Notes under the pieces: model-generated
Told to the model about the DNA's origin: nothing
The model's input: only the letters and a program-made list of their open reading frames with translations
The model's database searches: none
Origin: an uncultured Myxococcales bacterium
GTDB taxonomy: Bacteria > Myxococcota_A > UBA9042
Assembly (NCBI GenBank): GCA_903840165.1
Contig: CAIMEY010000073.1
Coordinates: 62,001-126,000, forward strand
Direction of reading: 5' to 3'
DNA: 64,000 nucleotides
Part shown: in pieces, positions 9,530 to 18,377 of the stretch
Layout: each line of letters starts with the position of its first letter
Numbering within the stretch: the first letter of the stretch is position 1
Translations under genes and position numbers: made by a program

Positions 9530-12500
9530 TTACCGAGCGAAAACATAGCCAAAAGTTGCGTAGTTCTTACCACCATTGTCCGGCTGCCACTGCCCGTTGG
9601 CCCAGTTGCCGACCGTCACCGTGTTGCAGCCAAAACCTAACCAGGAATCGGGACTTAAGCAGTCATTTTCCTGGTTGTTGACGATGCCGATGCGGCAATC
9701 CAAGGTGTTAAAGCCCTCTTGGTTGCAGTTGAGCTGCAGAGAAGAGCCGACAATCAACGACTTCCACGCATCTCGCCCGGCGCTCGTCGCCTTGAACGCG
9801 CCGTCCTTGATCACGTCATACAGGGAGGTACCCACATAGGAAACCTTCATGTAGTTCAGGAATTGGCCGTCATCCATGCCCAAGCGCAGCTGCGTGAAGG
9901 GCACCGTGCCGTACGAGGGCATCTTGGCCTCATCCTTGTCCAAAGCCGTGGAATCCGGCTTGTAACCGGTGGGCACAAACCACTGAGAGGACGCGAGGCC
10001 AAAAGTCGTTGCATTTCCATCGATTTTAAGCAGCAAGGTCCAGCCGCCGCCGTCATTTTCTTGGTCGCAGTAGTTGGCAAAGGGCAGGCCGGGCCCAGCG
10101 GCACCGTCTGGATCGAGGTAGTAAATACCCGATTTTGTTCCTGGAACGGCGGCTAGAATCGCCTTGCACGAAAGCGCCGGATTGAGGTCACTGCCCAGGG
10201 AGCAGACGCCTGCCTGGCAAATTCCAGATTTTCCACAAGGGGTTGCATTGGCCAAGGCGACGCTGCTGCAACCGCTGGCGATGTTGCAGGTGTCGGCCGT
10301 GCAGGGGTTGTTGTCCGAGCAATTCACCTGTACGCCCAAGCACTTTCCGGCACTGCAGCCGTCTGCTTGGGTGCAAGCGTTGTTGTCGCTGCAGACGGCG
10401 ATGTTGTTGATAGTCTGGCAACCCTTGGCCGAATCACAGTAGTCATCCGTGCAGAGATTGGCGTCGTTACAGACGATCGCATTGCTCTTGCATTGTCCGA
10501 GGTTACACACGTCAGGCCCGGTGCAGGCGTTGTTGTCATTGCAAGGGGCGGTATTGACCTTGTGACTGCAACCCAGCGCTGAATCACAGGTATCGTCTGT
10601 GCACGCGTTGTTGTCGTCGCACGAGAGGCTGACACCGGCCTTGCAACTGCCGGCCACGCAGACATCGCCCAAGGTGCAGACGGTGCCATCGTCGCAAGGG
10701 ACGGCAACCGCCTTGTTTTGGCAGCCTTTTTGTGCATCGCAGCTATCGAGCGTGCAGGCGTTGGCGTCGTCGCAGTTGCTCACGGCACCGGGGAGGCAGA
10801 CGCCGGCTTTGCACGCATCGCCGCTGGTGCAGACGTTGGAATCTGTGCAACTAACGGTGTTATTGGCGAATTGGCAGCCTTTGAGTGGGTCGCAACCGTC
10901 GTCGGTGCAGGGATTGCCGTCGGCACACACGGCTGCGGCCCCGCTCTGGCAACCGCCGCTATTGCAGGTATCGCCGGTGGTGCAGACGTTGCCATCGCTG
11001 CAGGGCAGGCTGTTAGGCACGGGGACGCAACCTTGCTTCGGATCACAGGAATCGCTGGTACAAACGTTGTTATCGTCGCAGGAACTGGCGGCGCCGGGCA
11101 GGCACGCGCCCGCCTGACAGTTGTCGCCGACGGTGCAGACATTGCCATCACTGCAAGCGCCGACATTGGCCACGAATACGCAACCTTTGATTTTATCACA
11201 GCTATCATCGGTGCATGGATTGCCGTCGCCGCACGCGAGCATTTTAGTTCCTACGCAGCTGCCGTCCTGACATGCGTCGCCGGTGCTGCAGATGTTGCCG
11301 TCATCACACGATTTTGCTCCGTTGACGGCGCTGAGCTTGCACTGGCCGTCGCCTGGATCACAGGAGGCGGCGCTGCAGGCAGTGTCCGCGGAAGTATCGC
11401 ATTTCACAATGGTCTTGGCGTCGATGGCGCAGACCGTCTTGCCGGGAGACACGGTCTGGCAGGTCAACTGGCCGGCGCAGAGGTTGGCGCTGGGCGGGCC
11501 GCAATCGGCGTCGATCTTGCAAGCGCAGGTATTGGTTCCGGATTGGCAGGTGCCGTTGCCGCAGGCGTCGCCTTGGGTGCAGGGGTTGTTGTCATCGCAG
11601 GCAAACTGGTTGTCCTGATGCGCGCAGCCGGTCGATGCATCACAACTATCCGTGGTACAAGGATTTTTGTCGTCGCAGTTGATCGGTTGCCCGCCTTTGC
11701 AGTTGCCGTCGGCGCAGGATTCGCCGCCGGTGCAGGCATTGGCATCGGTACACGTCGCCGACGCGGCCAAGTGCGTACAGCCGGCGATCGCCTCACAACC
11801 GTCTAATGTACAAGGGTTATTGTCGTCGCACGACAAAGCACTGCCCGCTGCGCAGCCCCCGCTGGCGCACTGGTCAGCCACGGTGCAGGCGGACCCATCG
11901 GAACACGGACCGCTGGCCGCATCATGGACACAACCTTTTGTTTTGTCGCATGAATCGACGGTACAGGGATTGGCGTCATCGCAGTTGCTGACCGCGCCGG
12001 ACACGCACGCCTTGGCTAGGCAGGTGTCCCCCAGGGTGCAGGCATCGCCGTCATCGCAGGGGGCTCCGTCCTCAGGAAAGTACGCACAACCATTGGCAGG
12101 ATTGCAGGAATCAGCCGTGCACGGATTGCCGTCCTGGCAGACAAAGGCAGCGCCTGGCTCGCACACGCCGGCTGCGCAGGCATCGCCGACCGTGCAGGCG
12201 TTGGCGTCGTCGCAGGGGGCGGCATTGGCCGCGTGCGCGCACCCGTTCTTTGCGTCACAACTATCGCTGGTGCAAGGGTTTTGATCGTCGCAGGCCGTCG
12301 CAGCGCCGGCAAGGCACACGCCTTGAGCGCAGGAATCGCCCGCCGTGCAGGCATTGCCATCCTCGCAAGGACCAACGACATTTTGCGCCAAGCACTGGCC
12401 AATCTCACTGCAACTAAAGACAACGCAAGGAGAACTGCTAGCCGGGCAGTCGGTGCTGGTCTTGCAAACCGTGGTGTCGGCAGCAGAATTGCTGTCCACC

Positions 12501-12727
12501 GCATCCGCAGGCGCATCGGCAGTGGCGTCGGCAGTGGCAACTAGGTCGGCCGCAGCCGTGTCAGATCCGTTGCTGTCGGTCGTCAAGCCGTCGGAATTGG
12601 TTTGGATTACATCAAGATCGGCCGTGAACCCGGTGACAGCGACATCATCCCCACAGCCGCTGAGCAAGGCTACGGACAACAATATTGTCACCCACTTCGT
12701 CCCGCAAGCCATGGTTCTCCTTGACAT
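9530..12727 (-). CDS. Giant secreted Cys-rich repeat protein with C-terminal fibrinogen-like domain
   Basis: Signal peptide/lipobox-like MSRRTMACGTKWVTILLSVALLSGCG; many tandem CDDxNxCTxDSCDxxxGC / CxDGxxCTxGDxCxxGxC units; C-terminal CKAI...GIYYLDPDG...YCDQENDGGGWTLLLKIDG. Confidence 0.85.
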   Translation of the reverse strand: MSRRTMACGTKWVTILLSVALLSGCGDDVAVTGFTADLDVIQTNSDGLTTDSNGSDTAAADLVATADATADAPADAVDSNSAADTTVCKTSTDCPASSSPCVVFSCSEIGQCLAQNVVGPCEDGNACTAGDSCAQGVCLAGAATACDDQNPCTSDSCDAKNGCAHAANAAPCDDANACTVGDACAAGVCEPGAAFVCQDGNPCTADSCNPANGCAYFPEDGAPCDDGDACTLGDTCLAKACVSGAVSNCDDANPCTVDSCDKTKGCVHDAASGPCSDGSACTVADQCASGGCAAGSALSCDDNNPCTLDGCEAIAGCTHLAASATCTDANACTGGESCADGNCKGGQPINCDDKNPCTTDSCDASTGCAHQDNQFACDDNNPCTQGDACGNGTCQSGTNTCACKIDADCGPPSANLCAGQLTCQTVSPGKTVCAIDAKTIVKCDTSADTACSAASCDPGDGQCKLSAVNGAKSCDDGNICSTGDACQDGSCVGTKMLACGDGNPCTDDSCDKIKGCVFVANVGACSDGNVCTVGDNCQAGACLPGAASSCDDNNVCTSDSCDPKQGCVPVPNSLPCSDGNVCTTGDTCNSGGCQSGAAAVCADGNPCTDDGCDPLKGCQFANNTVSCTDSNVCTSGDACKAGVCLPGAVSNCDDANACTLDSCDAQKGCQNKAVAVPCDDGTVCTLGDVCVAGSCKAGVSLSCDDNNACTDDTCDSALGCSHKVNTAPCNDNNACTGPDVCNLGQCKSNAIVCNDANLCTDDYCDSAKGCQTINNIAVCSDNNACTQADGCSAGKCLGVQVNCSDNNPCTADTCNIASGCSSVALANATPCGKSGICQAGVCSLGSDLNPALSCKAILAAVPGTKSGIYYLDPDGAAGPGLPFANYCDQENDGGGWTLLLKIDGNATTFGLASSQWFVPTGYKPDSTALDKDEAKMPSYGTVPFTQLRLGMDDGQFLNYMKVSYVGTSLYDVIKDGAFKATSAGRDAWKSLIVGSSLQLNCNQEGFNTLDCRIGIVNNQENDCLSPDSWLGFGCNTVTVGNWANGQWQPDNGGKNYATFGYVFAR
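10200..12420 (-). repeat. In-frame tandem repeat array encoding ~42-aa Cys/Asp-rich modules
   Basis: Direct reading of the translation: alternating CDDNNxCTxDSCD... and C(S/D)DGNxCTxGDxCxxGxCxxG modules. Confidence 0.85.
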
Positions 12728-12816
12728 AAGCGATGCACTGCACCGTCTTGTTTCTGCGCCCGGTCAGGTGCCTCGAGACGCTGCCGAGCCCTACATATGG
12801 GGCCGTGCGGCCATGG

Positions 12817-14304
12817 CTACTTAGATTTCTTTAGATTTTTCTGATACTTGTCCTCAGCCGCGGCCGAGGCATGGCCGGTCGAGATGGCCAAGCGGTAATT
12901 CTCTGTGCAGCGCGCTAAGTCTTTGGCAACACAGGCATTATCTCCGTCAATTTCGAGTAGCCCGGCAATGGCCTCCAAGGCAGCTTCGGCATCGGCACGG
13001 TACACAGAATTAGGAGGGATCATCCGATGTTGCGCGATGGCCGTGGCGTAATCCTTCTTGGCGTAGGCGGCTTCGGCCTGGGCAAATCGGGCACCGGCCT
13101 TCTTCTCCATCGCAATCATATTCAAGGCTTCCGTCGGCCGCGGATGAATCGGGTCGATCTTCCTGGCTTTGCGGAACAATCCTTCCGCCTCATCCCACTG
13201 ACGACGCGCCACAGCATCCTGGCCCTTGGCGAGCAGTTCATCGAACTGAGCCTTGGACGCCTCACCATCTTCCCCAGCTTTATCAGCAGCTTGTGCGCCG
13301 CGATCGCCGGTTGAGGAGCCTTTGTCGCCGCCCGTCGCCGCCTTGTCGCTTGGCGAGCCGTGGGTCGAATCTCCCTTTGCGGGCGCAGCCTTCGCCGTTT
13401 CGGCACCGGCGCGGATGGCCGGACTCAGCCAGCGGTCATAGGCAAACAACACCAGGATAATCAGACCGACCACGGCCAGCAAAATGACCGCCACGGCAGC
13501 CACTTGCGGCAGAAGGGACCGCTGGGGCGGAACCACGTAGGCCGGCTCTTGCGCGCCGTAGGGGTCCGCGTGGGCACTCGCATGGGCATTGTACTGGCTG
13601 TACTGGACGGCGGGCTGCACCAGAGGCCGCGGAGCCGGAGCAGGGCGCGGCGGCGGCGCGGCGTACATCGGCTCGTTGACGTCGATTTCGGCCATACCTT
13701 CGGCCTGAAACATGTAGGCCACCGTGCCAAAGCGAACGCGATCGCCGTGTTGCATCTCCTGCTGGTCAATGCGCCGGTCGTTGATGTAGGTGCCATTGGA
13801 CGAGCGCAAGTCCTCCACGTAGACCCGCCCGCCCGAATCCTGTGTAATCTTTGCATGAATGCGCGAAACGCTGACATCGCTCAGCACGATCGCGCAATCC
13901 TTGCCGCGACCAATCAAGACCGTGGCCTGGCTGAGTTCAGTCAACTCGCCGATGCTGCCCGGCATGGGCACCAGACGACCATAACTGCTTGAAGCCATTG
14001 GCCTTGCGTAGGCCGCGCCTTCAATGTGCAAAAAGAAGTCGCCGATGCGAACCTGAGCCGATCGTGGCAGTTCGGTGACGTTGTAAATCCGCTTGCCGCC
14101 AAGCCAAATGCCGTTGGCGGCCTTGAGATCTTCGATATAACAACGTCCGTCGACGGTAAATAGCCGGGCGTGACGGCGCGACACGTTGTCGGCGGGCAGA
14201 ACAATGTCCGCCTGCTGACTACGGCCAATGATGAACTCACCGTCTTCGAACGAGTATTCGTCGACGATGCTGCCGTGCTTGTCCTCGATGATCAGCGTGA
14301 ACAT
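12817..14304 (-). CDS. Tandem FHA-domain protein with TM segment and C-terminal TPR-like region
   Basis: Two FHA domains (FIIGRSQQADIVLPADNVSRRHARLF...ANGIWLGGKRI; VLIGRGKDCAIVLSDVSVSRIHAKI...SNGTYINDRRI), hydrophobic VAVILLAVVGLIILVLFAY, then TPR-like FDELLAKGQDAVARRQWDEAEGLFRKARKIDP. Confidence 0.85.
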   Translation of the reverse strand: MFTLIIEDKHGSIVDEYSFEDGEFIIGRSQQADIVLPADNVSRRHARLFTVDGRCYIEDLKAANGIWLGGKRIYNVTELPRSAQVRIGDFFLHIEGAAYARPMASSSYGRLVPMPGSIGELTELSQATVLIGRGKDCAIVLSDVSVSRIHAKITQDSGGRVYVEDLRSSNGTYINDRRIDQQEMQHGDRVRFGTVAYMFQAEGMAEIDVNEPMYAAPPPRPAPAPRPLVQPAVQYSQYNAHASAHADPYGAQEPAYVVPPQRSLLPQVAAVAVILLAVVGLIILVLFAYDRWLSPAIRAGAETAKAAPAKGDSTHGSPSDKAATGGDKGSSTGDRGAQAADKAGEDGEASKAQFDELLAKGQDAVARRQWDEAEGLFRKARKIDPIHPRPTEALNMIAMEKKAGARFAQAEAAYAKKDYATAIAQHRMIPPNSVYRADAEAALEAIAGLLEIDGDNACVAKDLARCTENYRLAISTGHASAAAEDKYQKNLKKSK

Positions 14305-14331
14305 GCACCGCTGCTCCGTCGAAACCACGCG

Positions 14332-16488
14332 TTATGCGCGCGCGCCCTCGAAATCTTCCGGTGATAACCACTTGAACGGAGGGCCAAATCCGGTGGTGTT
14401 GAGCACCGCAACCGCCCGCAATACTTCGCGTCCCGCTTCGTGGTCGTATTCAAAGCAGGCCACGGCGTCCACCGCCCTGGTGACCCTTGATTTGGCTACG
14501 TTTTCCGGAATGCCCGGGAAGCGGATAACCATGGCGTGGGTGGCGCGCTCGACAAAATCATCAATCGTCTTGGCATGAAAGCTGCCAATCCACGGCGGCA
14601 GGCCATCGGCGGCCACCGTGAACAGTTCCGCGGTCGAAAGGCTCAAGCATTCGCCGAGCAAAAGCCGATCGGGCATCAAGCGGCGGGCCACCTGCAACGT
14701 CGACGTGCCGGCATCGACGCTGGCCGCACTGTCCAGGCGCAACATGTGCGGCTGGGCGAGGCGCAGGCGCTGGCCGTCTTCCACAACCACAATGCGCTCT
14801 TGCGGATCAATCAGTTGCCCCAGCGCATTGACCACTGTGCGCCGACCGACATTGGGCGCGCCGCAGATGGCGATGGAGCGGCGATCGGCCACCAAGTACT
14901 TGAGCACAGCGCCGGCCTTGGCGCTGACTGAGCCGCGCTCGATCAGTTGATCCAAACTCGGTGATTCTGTTCGCGGTTTGCGCAGGAGTACGGCCGGGCC
15001 AGCTGGGCATAGAGGCGGCCACACCACGCGGACGGTCGTGCCGTCGACCAACGTGCCATCGGCGTTGAGCGAACCGCGTTGCGCTGGGTTGCCTGTGGCG
15101 CGCACCAAGCGATCCACGGCAGCCAACAGAGCCTGCTGGCAAGAGAATCGCTCCGCAACCAGAACGCGATTGCCACCGCGGAAGACGAAGATCTGGGTGT
15201 GACCGTTGATCTCAATGCTTTCCACGGCGGCATCGTCGAGCATGGGCTCGAGCGGGCCTAACCCTGCCAATTCGTAAATTAAATCGCGCTTGATCAGCGC
15301 TAGATCCGCTCCTGCACCGATCTGACCTTGACGGGCCGCTTGATCGACAAAGGCGATGACCCTGTCCTCCATCTTGGTCCACTCGGCATCCGACATCTGC
15401 GCAGCATCACTGGGCAAAAGCGAACGGAGTTCAGCCACGGCGCTGCGATAGAGCACAGCCAGAACGTCAAAGTGCCCCGGGGGCGGCAATTCCTGGGGCG
15501 GCGGCGGGGCGATGGGCGATTTCTCATACTGCGCGGTACGTTTGACCACCGCGTTGTCGCCCAGTCCTTTGCTTGCAGCACCGCCAGCCGTTAGGGCGGA
15601 AGGCCCGGCGTCGGCGGGTGGAGGCATCTTCAAAGCCCCTGCCAATCCAGGGACTTGTGCGGCCAATGATGGGGAGGAGGCACGTGCTTGCAGGGCATCG
15701 GTCAGTCCGGAAACAGAACCCGTGGCGCGACTTTCCCCTGCTGCATCATAGGATTGCGTCGCTTCGCTGGGTGATTTGACGGACGACGGCACCTGCACCG
15801 GCGGCGGCGCAGGAATCACCAGAGACGACGGGATCGGCGCGGGCGGCAAAGGCAGGGGATCTCCAGCCAAACCCAGATCATCTAGATTAAAATCAGGTAC
15901 TTCCCCTGCGGCCGGTGCGTAGGTTTCCAGCGCGGAGAGATCCATCTGATCGTCAAACAGGGGCTGGGGTTCTCCCTCGAGACCACCGCCGGCGAACTGC
16001 GCTTGCGGCAAAGAAGTGCTTGTTTGGGCGTTAGATTTCCCACCCAAGTCCTCCAGAGGCTCCAAAGGCGACATGGCGGTTTCGCGCACGCCGGGCTCAG
16101 CAGTTGGACCGAAGCCTTGCCCCAGGCCATCAAAATCAGGCAGATCGGGCATGCCTGGAACGGGTGGCGCATCCCCCGGCCCTTGGTCAGCCGACGCCGA
16201 CAGATCCAGGAAATTCATCACAAAGTCACCGAGGTAGACTTTGTCGTCCGGCCCAATTTCTACAGCGGCGGCGATGCGATGGCCATTGACATAGGTGCCG
16301 TTGGTCGACCCTAAGTCTTCGACAACAAAGCGCGCCCCCTGACTGCGGACGACGGCATGGCGCTTGGAAATGTTTTGCTTGGGCAAAATAACATCATTTC
16401 CCTTGACTCGCCCGATGAGAACCTCGGGTTTATCAAAGTGAAATGTGTAGACTTGGCCACTGCGCTCGCGGATGGTGATGCTGAACAT
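14332..16488 (-). CDS. FHA domain fused to CpaF/TadA-type secretion ATPase domain (degenerate P-loop)
   Basis: N-terminal FHA (VLIGRVKGNDVILPKQNISKRHAVV...STNGTYVNGHRI); C-terminal CpaF-like GLGPLEPMLDDAAVESIEINGHTQIFV...ERIVVVEDGQRLRLAQPHMLRL; Walker A equivalent GAPNVGRRTVVNAL. Confidence 0.8.
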   Translation of the reverse strand: MFSITIRERSGQVYTFHFDKPEVLIGRVKGNDVILPKQNISKRHAVVRSQGARFVVEDLGSTNGTYVNGHRIAAAVEIGPDDKVYLGDFVMNFLDLSASADQGPGDAPPVPGMPDLPDFDGLGQGFGPTAEPGVRETAMSPLEPLEDLGGKSNAQTSTSLPQAQFAGGGLEGEPQPLFDDQMDLSALETYAPAAGEVPDFNLDDLGLAGDPLPLPPAPIPSSLVIPAPPPVQVPSSVKSPSEATQSYDAAGESRATGSVSGLTDALQARASSPSLAAQVPGLAGALKMPPPADAGPSALTAGGAASKGLGDNAVVKRTAQYEKSPIAPPPPQELPPPGHFDVLAVLYRSAVAELRSLLPSDAAQMSDAEWTKMEDRVIAFVDQAARQGQIGAGADLALIKRDLIYELAGLGPLEPMLDDAAVESIEINGHTQIFVFRGGNRVLVAERFSCQQALLAAVDRLVRATGNPAQRGSLNADGTLVDGTTVRVVWPPLCPAGPAVLLRKPRTESPSLDQLIERGSVSAKAGAVLKYLVADRRSIAICGAPNVGRRTVVNALGQLIDPQERIVVVEDGQRLRLAQPHMLRLDSAASVDAGTSTLQVARRLMPDRLLLGECLSLSTAELFTVAADGLPPWIGSFHAKTIDDFVERATHAMVIRFPGIPENVAKSRVTRAVDAVACFEYDHEAGREVLRAVAVLNTTGFGPPFKWLSPEDFEGARA

Positions 16489-16566
16489 GCATGCTCCGTC
16501 GCCACGGAAGGCGCCCTTGGCGCAACCGCAGGCGCAGGGCTAGTGTCGGGAACAGACGCGATTCCG

Positions 16567-17334
16567 TCAACTCCCAGGCCCATCCATGGGCGCGTTGCCA
16601 TCGCCCAGAGTCCATGCGTGCAAACACGCTGTTAGTGCAGCTGTTTGTTGCCAGGCGGCCCTCAAGCAGGCAACGCCCAGCGCTCCAGATGCCAATGCCT
16701 GCAGGCAGTTATCCGCATCTATGCCGCCCAGCGCCACCAGAGGCACGGCGGTGTTCGCCGCGAAACGCGCTAGACCGGCCGGGGTCAAGGGCGTTTGGCC
16801 CGGCTTGGACGGCGTTGGCCAGAGAGGCGACACAACGGCCCAGTCAATTCCTCCTGGAAGCTCAAGCAGTTGGACGCGATCGACCGAACCGCTACGGTCC
16901 GATGAGTGCGCATTTGGATGCCACGCGCGGCTCCAAGCCAGTTCCGGGCGGTCCTGCTGGCGCGACCTCCAGGCATCGGCGGCGGGATCGTCTGGCAGAT
17001 GCATGAAATCAAATGGAAATTGCAGCAGCTCCTCTGCCAGATCGAAGTCCGGGGTCGCCGGCAAGCGCAGGCCCAGCCTCAAACCGACCAAGGATGACCA
17101 AGGCAAAGCCGAAATTCGCGCGTGCAGGGTCTCGGGAGGCAGGAGCGGATCGCGAAGAAGCACAGCTACTTGAGTGCCGAGAATCGCGGTTTCTGCCTGA
17201 AATTGCAGGAGTTGAGCGCCAAGACGGCCTACATCAGCCAAGCTTCCGTGCGCAGTTATCGCCAGCAAAAGCGGAGGCTTACGGCGCAGTAAAGAACCGG
17301 TGGCCTTGCCAGGTCGCGGTTGGGTCTGGAGCAC
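16567..17334 (-). CDS. thiE: Thiamine phosphate synthase / TenI-like protein
   Basis: DWAVVSPLWPTPSKPG...VPLVALGGIDADNCLQALASGALGVACLRAAW is ThiE/TenI-like; follows thiG by 3 nt. N-terminal half is divergent. Confidence 0.7.
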   Translation of the reverse strand: MLQTQPRPGKATGSLLRRKPPLLLAITAHGSLADVGRLGAQLLQFQAETAILGTQVAVLLRDPLLPPETLHARISALPWSSLVGLRLGLRLPATPDFDLAEELLQFPFDFMHLPDDPAADAWRSRQQDRPELAWSRAWHPNAHSSDRSGSVDRVQLLELPGGIDWAVVSPLWPTPSKPGQTPLTPAGLARFAANTAVPLVALGGIDADNCLQALASGALGVACLRAAWQQTAALTACLHAWTLGDGNAPMDGPGS

Positions 17335-17337
17335 GGC

Positions 17338-18135
17338 CTAGCCGATCAAGCCGGTGATCGGGCTAGAAGCTGTTGCATAGAGACGCTTTTCGATTCGTCC
17401 GGCCAAGTAGGCTAGGCGCCCGGCTTCTGTAGCCAAGCGCATCGCACGGGCCATGGCGACGGGATCGCGGGCTCCGGCAATGGCGGTGTTCATCAGCACG
17501 GCCGTGCAGCCCAATTCCAAGGCGATCGCCGCGTCTGAAGCGGTGCCCACGCCGGCATCGACCAAGACGGGGACCGTGGCTTGCTCGAGAATAATCTTGA
17601 TATTAAAAGGATTCCGAATACCCAGGCCCGAACCGATGGGCGCGCCCAGGGGCATCACGGCGGCACAGCCTGCCTCCACCAGTTGGCGGCAGACGATCGG
17701 ATCGTCGGTGCAGTAGGGCATGACGGTGAATCCTTCTTTCACCAAGATCTCAGCTGCTTGTAAGGTTGCGCGATTGTCCGGGAAGAGGGTCGCGGTGTCA
17801 CCAAGGACTTCGAGCTTGAGCAAATCGCCCATGCCGGCCTCGCGCGCCAGCCGTGCGGTGCGAATAGCGTCATCGGCGGTAAAGCACCCGGCAGTATTGG
17901 GCAAAAGCGTGTGACGGCTCAGATCGAGGGCGGCTAGCACGTTAAAGCCAACGGCCTTGAGGTCGATGCGCCGCACGGCGACGGTGACGATCTGCGCGCC
18001 GCTTTCATCAATGGCTGCGCGTGTTTGCTCGTTGGAGGCGTACTTCCCTGTACCGACCAGCAGTCGAGACGTGAACGAGTGGCCGCCCACCTGCCATGTG
18101 TCAGCGGAATTGAGCAGAGCGGAAGAAGAATTCAT
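17338..18135 (-). CDS. thiG: Thiazole synthase
   Basis: [37 protein letters not shown]...[25 protein letters not shown]...[44 protein letters not shown]. Confidence 0.95.
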   Translation of the reverse strand: MNSSSALLNSADTWQVGGHSFTSRLLVGTGKYASNEQTRAAIDESGAQIVTVAVRRIDLKAVGFNVLAALDLSRHTLLPNTAGCFTADDAIRTARLAREAGMGDLLKLEVLGDTATLFPDNRATLQAAEILVKEGFTVMPYCTDDPIVCRQLVEAGCAAVMPLGAPIGSGLGIRNPFNIKIILEQATVPVLVDAGVGTASDAAIALELGCTAVLMNTAIAGARDPVAMARAMRLATEAGRLAYLAGRIEKRLYATASSPITGLIG

Positions 18136-18158
18136 GAATTACGTCCCAGGCAGGGGAA

Positions 18159-18377
18159 TCAGCCGCCGCCAACGAATTGAACAATTTCAAGCTCATCTCC
18201 CGCCTCAACGACCACCTGCGCGTGATCGACACGTCGCACCACGGCACGATTGCGCTCGATGGCCACGCCCGTGGGGGCGATGGATAGATGGGCCAGCAGG
18301 GCCAAAACAGTCAAACCTTGAGGAATTTCAGTAGACTCACCATTGAGTTGTACGGTAATGGTCGGGGCATCGGTCAT
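18159..18377 (-). CDS. thiS: Sulfur carrier protein ThiS
   Basis: MTDAPTITVQLNGESTEIPQGLTVLALLAHLSIAPTGVAIERNRAVVRR...EIVQFVGGG, ThiS fold with terminal GG, immediately upstream of thiG. Confidence 0.9.
   Translation of the reverse strand: MTDAPTITVQLNGESTEIPQGLTVLALLAHLSIAPTGVAIERNRAVVRRVDHAQVVVEAGDELEIVQFVGGG

Noticed and set aside
10718-11806. 362-aa plus-strand ORF (and 10599-11117, 11652-12284) opposite the giant Cys-repeat gene
   Set aside because: Low-complexity Ala/Val/Gly and Ser/Gln/Leu products are the expected antisense reading of a GC-rich repeat array; no RBS or domain.
10200-12420. Periodic repeats resembling a CRISPR-like array
   Set aside because: Repeats are in-frame codons of Cys-rich modules with variable sequence, not identical repeats with unique spacers; no cas genes.
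9530-12727. MYXO-CTERM sorting signal on the Cys-rich proteins
   Set aside because: C-termini (GYVFAR, QIWVR, ADCPG, VIIKQL) lack the hydrophobic helix plus Arg-rich tail expected.
14332-16488. Complete Tad/type IV pilus secretion system
   Set aside because: Only a single CpaF-like domain with degraded Walker A is present; no pilin, prepilin peptidase, CpaB/C or TadB/C genes in the window.
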